Positions 60,095-64,000 of a DNA stretch of 64,000 nt are shown here, piece by piece (position 1 is the first letter of the stretch; the number at the start of each line of letters is the position of its first letter). Under the pieces are notes generated by a model. That model searched no databases. It saw nothing but the letters and a program-made list of their open reading frames with translations, and was not told the origin of the DNA. The translations under genes and the position numbers were made by a program. This DNA is from Acetatifactor aquisgranensis (GTDB lineage: Bacteria; Bacillota; Clostridia; Lachnospirales; Lachnospiraceae): positions 280,055-344,054 of the forward strand of contig NZ_CALPDH010000001.1 of assembly GCF_943193215.1 (NCBI RefSeq), in the 5' to 3' direction.

Positions 60095-61312
60095 TTATAC
60101 GATGCCGGTATACCCGGAGCCACCGCCTACATTATATGCGCCGTTGGCTGTATAGCCGTTGGCGGCATTCGCCTGTGTAGTCATATAGTAATCCACCAGG
60201 GAGGCGTTGCCGGCGACAGAGGAACCGTAGTCCTTGAAGAACTTCTGAACCTGGGCCATATCGGATTTCTTGAACGTGCTCTCGTTTATCGTCATCCTGC
60301 CCTTGGTATCCACGTTGATGCCGAACTGCTTCAGAGCGTCCGCATTTGCCGCCGTCTTGCTCTTGATATAGGACAGGTTCGCCACTACGCCGGAATTGGA
60401 GCTGGATTCGGCGGCATTGAGCATGCGGTTGTAATTGTTCACAAAGCTCTTTGCCGTGGCGAAAATCTTTGCCACATCATAGTCTGTGTTGCCGTCCTTG
60501 TCTTCTACTTTCTCATACAATTCAGAGGATGCCAGCGTCTTGCCGTCAGCCTTGACTCCGGCGGCACCGGAAACGTTTGTCTTGTTGTCCGTCTCCGTGG
60601 TGGTGTCCGTCTTGTTCGTAGAGCTGGTGCTGCCGGCGGAACCGGCAAACTGAACCCGGGACGCAAGTCTGGAACCATAGCTCATGACTTCCTCAGAGGA
60701 AAACAATTCCTGTACTTTGGAGATGTCCGCCGCTTTCAGTTTCGCCTCATTGATTTCCAGCGTGCCCTTTGCGTTGACTTTGATGCCGATTTCGGCAAGC
60801 TGGTCCGCGCTGGCCGCTGTAGTGCTCATCATATTAGCCACATAAGCCGTCTGGCTTGTCAGAGTGGAACCTTTTGACGCAGTCACCACGTCATTATAAT
60901 TCGACACAAAAGATTTCACGGCGGAAACTACCTTGTCGGCAGCGGTCTTGCCGTTTTCCGTGTCAGAGTAGGTTGCGTCGTTCTGCAGGGTCGAAATAGA
61001 ATTCTTCAGGGTTGAAAGTCCCGATTTCAGTTTGGAATTCGCTTCCTGCACATCCTTGGAAACTTTCGGATTCCGTTTCTCTGCTTCAAGCTTTTCAAGA
61101 ATATTGTAAGAGCTTCTCCTCGTGCCATCGGACGATGTGCTCGAACTCTGTCCAGGGCTGTAATAAGCTTTCATGAGCTTGCCATAGCTGCCGTTCTTGA
61201 TGCTGGCGTAATCAGAGAGGAAATTCAGATTCCCCATACTGCCGCTGGATGAAAGGCTCTGGAACAGATAAGAATAATCCTGGCTTCCGTCTACGTTAAT
61301 ACGTACACCCAT
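60095..61312 (-). CDS. Protein with two FliD-like C-terminal domains
   Basis: The start is the ATG at 61312 (begins MGVRINVDGSQDYSYLFQ), eight bases behind GGAG; upstream in-frame ATGs cross a repeat. In the 405-residue protein two units alternate: AVKSFVSNYNDVV to KVQELFSS (about residues 125-215) and TAKSFVNNYNRML to QVQKFFKD (about 285-380). Each matches the end of flagellar cap protein FliD (FVxxYN, then IGIxxxxKGxLxINExKL). There is no flagellar operon here and no FliD N-domain. It may be a secreted, polymer-forming or adhesin-like protein. Confidence 0.6.
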   Translation of the reverse strand: MGVRINVDGSQDYSYLFQSLSSSGSMGNLNFLSDYASIKNGSYGKLMKAYYSPGQSSSTSSDGTRRSSYNILEKLEAEKRNPKVSKDVQEANSKLKSGLSTLKNSISTLQNDATYSDTENGKTAADKVVSAVKSFVSNYNDVVTASKGSTLTSQTAYVANMMSTTAASADQLAEIGIKVNAKGTLEINEAKLKAADISKVQELFSSEEVMSYGSRLASRVQFAGSAGSTSSTNKTDTTTETDNKTNVSGAAGVKADGKTLASSELYEKVEDKDGNTDYDVAKIFATAKSFVNNYNRMLNAAESSSNSGVVANLSYIKSKTAANADALKQFGINVDTKGRMTINESTFKKSDMAQVQKFFKDYGSSVAGNASLVDYYMTTQANAANGYTANGAYNVGGGSGYTGIV

Positions 61313-61346
61313 TGTCATCACTCCTTTGCATAAAAATATGAGCATC

Positions 61347-61373
61347 CATGCTCTCATGCTCTCATGCTCTCAT
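61347..61373 (-). repeat. Octanucleotide tandem repeat (CATGCTCT)3 upstream of the FliD-like gene
   Basis: Three exact copies plus CAT lie 35 bases before the start. On the coding strand they read GAGAGCAT. The number of copies would alter the spacing of upstream control elements or an upstream start. Confidence 0.5.
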
Positions 61374-61439
61374 AACTGCTATTTATGATATCGGCATAAA
61401 TTACCATATAATTTATAGCAATGCGGCACAAGTTTTTCC

Positions 61440-61475
61440 TGAAACTTTTTGGGATTTCCCGCCCTCTCTTATATA
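61440..61475 (+). promoter_or_regulatory. ECF-sigma-like promoter C
   Basis: TGAAAC, an 18-base spacer starting TTTTTGG, and CTCTCTTATATA. It matches promoters A and B in sequence and spacing and drives the 61518 gene. Confidence 0.55.
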
Positions 61476-61517
61476 AAGTAAAACGAAGCTGTTTCGTTTA
61501 TGGAAGGAGAAATTTTT

Positions 61518-61961
61518 GTGGACAAGGGAAATTTAACGGGGATGCTGAATGATATTCTGCAATCCGGCTTTTTTGCGGTGAGCTGCAGCTTTACAGGAGC
61601 ACAGTTAAAGGCAGGCGATGACCGTATATGTCTTCTGCAGAGCATGATGCTTCTTGACACAAAATATGTGACGGGCTTTGAACGGAAAGATTTCTCAGCG
61701 GATTCCGTTTTGAGATACTGGGAAAGCATAAGGGATGATTACAGTGACAGGCAGAGCAACATGCTGAAATCGGCAATCCAGTATCTGACTGATGCCTTTC
61801 AGGTAAGGGACAAAGGCTTAAAGAAAATCAATATCCCTATCGTGGTCTATATTTCCGATGTGGCAATGGATGCAGGGATAATACCCACGTTTTTCAGGCG
61901 GTGGTGGGAGGTCTTAATTTCCATGCAGAATACATCTATCATTTGGGATAGTGACGGTTGA
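61518..61961 (+). CDS. Unknown protein, 147 aa, possibly truncated
   Basis: GTG 61518 has GGAAGGAG eight bases upstream, better than the ATG at 61500 that overlaps it. The product begins MDKGNLTGMLNDILQ and has mixed alpha/beta content (LLQSMMLLDTKYVTGFERKD, INIPIVVYISDVAMDAGI). The end (SIIWDSDG) lies eight bases from the remnant of a converging gene, so the C-terminus was probably cut by a deletion. Family unknown. Confidence 0.5.
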   Translation: MDKGNLTGMLNDILQSGFFAVSCSFTGAQLKAGDDRICLLQSMMLLDTKYVTGFERKDFSADSVLRYWESIRDDYSDRQSNMLKSAIQYLTDAFQVRDKGLKKINIPIVVYISDVAMDAGIIPTFFRRWWEVLISMQNTSIIWDSDG

Positions 61962-61968
61962 CCGTTTG

Positions 61969-62753
61969 CTAAATTTCTGCTACTAATGTGGTGATAATTA
62001 CCGATTTAGGTTTCATTTTTTCTCTTTTGCTACTAGAGAAATAATTATTTCTATGTGCCTTTAATATCTGAACTACTCTCTGCAAGGAAGATCTTTCCAT
62101 TTCTTCTGGAATTTCCTCTATGGAAGCGTACTCATTACATGACTCAAAAATGCTTGGCGAAATTGTTCTCTACTTGCTTCTTTATAAGGTGAATTTATCT
62201 CATTAAACCACTTTCTATATCCCAATGGATTGTTTGTAATCCAATCATATTCTTCCTCATCAACACAATGTGGAATTGCAATCGCAGTATCAGCAATTTT
62301 TTCATCACATACCATTTTTATTTTAGATTTTATTTCCTCATTTTCACCTGTTGCTGGAACAATATCAATCGAAAATCCCATATCCCCTATATCAGCATAA
62401 TTAATTGTAAAACATTCATCCCATATATCTAACCTATCCCTATATGTTTTATCACTATTTAATATGTCTTTAATTTGACTATATACATCAAGAGGGTTTT
62501 GGTTTTCCCTTGTTCCGCTCACTTGACAAATAAAATCCAAATCATAACTAGGATTTTGATTTTTTTTGCTCGGACATACTACAGTTCCTAATGCGAAAGA
62601 ACCTTGTGGGTATATATCAGCCTCTATTCCTTTTTCATTTAAAAATTTAGCTAGATTATTATATTTTTCAACCGCATTTCTATATAAAGAAGGTGAAATA
62701 TCTAATTGTTCTACAACTTTTGTAATGTTTTTTATTCTTTCTGATACAATCAC
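61969..62753 (-). pseudogene. CBASS-type nucleotidyltransferase (CD-NTase), frameshifted and truncated
   Basis: The first 211 residues (start at 62753, frame to 62118) show the CD-NTase core: GSFALGTVV near residue 51, DLDFICQ near residue 71 with the metal-binding DxD-type pair, and NPLGYRKWFNEIN near residue 177. After HVMS the reading frame is lost, but another frame carries on directly with EYASIEEIPEEMERSSLQRV and KPKSVIITTLVAEI, as a complete enzyme would, and ends abruptly at 61969. Full enzymes are about 300-400 residues. Such enzymes make cyclic oligonucleotides in anti-phage CBASS; no effector gene remains. Confidence 0.75.
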
Positions 62754-62850
62754 TTTATTCTCCTTTCGTTGTTAGACTCTTTATTGTTGAGTGCTAATGC
62801 CTGTATAAGAACACACCATTATATTTCCTTTGTCAACCACAAAACCTGTA

Positions 62851-62883
62851 AAAAAGCAAGAATTCTCTTGAATCCTTGCTTTT
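62851..62883. terminator. Bidirectional terminator hairpin
   Basis: AAAAAGCAAGAATTC pairs with GAATCCTTGCTTTT around four bases, with one mismatch. It separates the CD-NTase remnant from the small upstream gene on the same strand. Confidence 0.7.
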
Positions 62884-62898
62884 CAAACATGCTCTTAA

Positions 62899-63081
62899 TT
62901 ATTTAATTCTAAATTCCTCCGCTTCCTCCTCTGTAAGCGGTCTGCCCAACTGCTTGAATCTTTCTATCATCGCTCTCCATTGATACCGCTTGCCGTCCGG
63001 TTCTCCTGTCAGCCTGCTGTCTTTTGCATAATAAGAAATATCATGTGTAAAATCTACTGGTTTTCGTTCCATTGCCAACAT
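62899..63081 (-). CDS. Small protein, 60 aa, paired with a GNAT-like gene
   Basis: The ATG at 63081 (begins MLAMERKPVDFTHDISYYAK) has AGGTGG upstream, just after the stop of the GNAT-like gene; a GTG at 63090 is an alternative. The acidic/basic helical protein has a LGRPLTEEEAEEFRIK end. The tight pairing suggests a functional unit, perhaps toxin-antitoxin like, but no such family is identified. Confidence 0.5.
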   Translation of the reverse strand: MLAMERKPVDFTHDISYYAKDSRLTGEPDGKRYQWRAMIERFKQLGRPLTEEEAEEFRIK

Positions 63082-63090
63082 AGCCACCAC

Positions 63091-63588
63091 CTACTTTCTC
63101 ATATATTTGTCTAACAGTATCTGCGCAGCATTTTCAAAAATAACCATTCTTCTTGGCGTGATTTCCACTGCATTTAGTTTCTCCATATAGTATTCCACCA
63201 AATCACTCTTAGATGTAAAAGCCACTACACCATCACACCCTGCATCAAGGCTTGCCTGACAGGCTATGGCAAATAAATGTGCGCCAACGCCTGCATAGAT
63301 GCCTTTATGGCTGTAATTATGGGGTGCTGTTTCGACAATCTCCACATCAGCCACGCCACCATCAATTTTTAAGGATATTCTGCCCTGCACCGTATCATCA
63401 TCTTTTACGAACAGCTCATATATATGATACCCGTTTTTCTCTGTAATACTCCAGTTAAACTTCCACCCTTTGTAATCTTTCGGCCTTATCGGCGTTCTAC
63501 GCATTCGGTATTCTGTCTCCACTTCTTCCCCGGTTCTTGTATCTATCAGGCAGTCTGTAATCCTGTCGATTAAAATATCAACTTCCAT
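63091..63588 (-). CDS. GNAT-like protein
   Basis: The 165-residue protein begins MEVDILIDRITDCLIDTRTG and has YAGVGAHLFAIACQASLDAG near residue 98, a candidate acetyl-CoA motif A, followed by GVVAFTSKSDLVEYYMEKL. Proteins like this are frequent on Firmicute mobile elements beside the small gene that follows here. The substrate is unknown and the acyltransferase fold is inference. Confidence 0.55.
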   Translation of the reverse strand: MEVDILIDRITDCLIDTRTGEEVETEYRMRRTPIRPKDYKGWKFNWSITEKNGYHIYELFVKDDDTVQGRISLKIDGGVADVEIVETAPHNYSHKGIYAGVGAHLFAIACQASLDAGCDGVVAFTSKSDLVEYYMEKLNAVEITPRRMVIFENAAQILLDKYMRK

Positions 63589-63678
63589 TTTGTATATATT
63601 CCCTTCTTTCTTTTAAATTTTATCACATTTTCCTGCAAAATACCACTAAAAAGTTTTGCAATGATGCCAGGAAACATA

Positions 63679-64000
63679 TTACAGTTCCCCAACAAAATTA
63701 TAAACAATCCGTACTTCCTGTGTCCTTACCCCGTCAATCTTCTCCGGCTTGCCTATCAGTATGCGGTTAATCAGCCTGTTTAACACCGTTTCGTCAAGTT
63801 CCGTAATGGCGGCATACCGCTTTATTTCCTCCATGAACGTCCGCACATCACCCTCCGAATGTTCTTCCTCACTGATAAGCGCCGCTATTTCCTGCATACG
63901 GTTCTGGTTGTTTTCCTGCTCCTTTTCCATTGCGTCCGTCAGCTTCAGGAAACGCTTTTCCGTAAGTATCCCCTTTGCCTTGTCCGCATAAAGGCTGATA
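63679..64000 (-). CDS. Large serine recombinase, C-terminal part (5' end outside the window)
   Basis: The frame is open to the right edge and ends at 63679. The last 106 residues (LYADKAKGILTEKRFLKL, RYAAITELDETVLNRLIN, then EVRIVYNFVGEL) match the DUF4368-type C-terminal domain of large serine recombinases used by integrative elements. The catalytic N-terminus lies beyond the window. It marks the end of a mobile element extending to the right. Confidence 0.82.
   Translation of the reverse strand, partial: ISLYADKAKGILTEKRFLKLTDAMEKEQENNQNRMQEIAALISEEEHSEGDVRTFMEEIKRYAAITELDETVLNRLINRILIGKPEKIDGVRTQEVRIVYNFVGEL

Overview
The window joins the right-hand part of a tailed-phage prophage (about 1-27.3 kb) to chromosome of a Gram-positive host (27.4-61.9 kb), and ends in a decayed mobile or defence island at the right edge (61.9-64 kb). 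The host looks like a fairly GC-rich Lachnospiraceae-type clostridium: dgt-dnaG-rpoD-trmK order, a threonyl-tRNA-synthetase-like nucleoside kinase, an RNase P RNA, ClpC next to RadA, and several families typical of that group (condensation-type acyltransferase with a DUF6320-like protein, YvyF-like zinc-ribbon/HTH protein). This placement rests on recognised protein families, not on a search.

Prophage. From left to right: an early/replication block (PcfJ-like protein, DNA-binding protein, small Cys/His protein, replication initiator with internal iteron-like repeats, Dam-type methylase, NUMOD4/HNH homing endonuclease, small accessory proteins, ASCH-like and YopX proteins, sigma-region-4-like late regulator); an opposing hicAB toxin-antitoxin pair beside a decayed second hicB; a siphovirus head module (HNH, terminase small and large subunits, portal, ClpP-like protease, HK97-fold capsid, connectors); a tail module (tube, G/GT chaperone with a clear -1 slippery site, tape measure, Dit, Tal, candidate receptor-binding protein, BppU-like protein); and lysis (holin, GH25 endolysin). 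Integrase and repressor are not seen and presumably lie left of the window. A 16-bp perfect palindrome, GTTGCACCGGTGCAAC, occurs three times exactly and once with one change, only in the prophage.

Junction. Behind the endolysin are a terminator, three TGACAAA direct repeats, an inverted repeat and the 3' end of a tRNA-Val gene, which together look like the attR side. tRNA-Leu follows on the other strand.

Host chromosome. An acyltransferase/DUF6320/esterase operon; dgt, dnaG, rpoD, trmK and a nucleoside kinase; rnpB; pyrE; an M29 peptidase with a long extra N-terminus; purE-purM-purN-purD; a zinc-ribbon/HTH protein; a membrane SH3 protein with a disordered tail; a GntR regulator with an operator inside its promoter; clpC; an unknown protein; radA; tRNA-Trp; two small unknown genes; a TetR regulator preceded by three 20-bp tandem operator-like repeats; and purL. 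Purine synthesis is thus spread over two loci in the window.

From 58.6 to 61.5 kb three genes or gene sets share an ECF-sigma-like promoter (TGAAAC, 18 bp, CTCCCTTATATA). One is a pilin-like surface protein split by a single in-frame TGA; a protein with two FliD-like domains lies between them on the other strand. At the right edge are a frameshifted, truncated CBASS-type nucleotidyltransferase, a small gene next to a GNAT-like gene, and the C-terminal part of a large serine recombinase.
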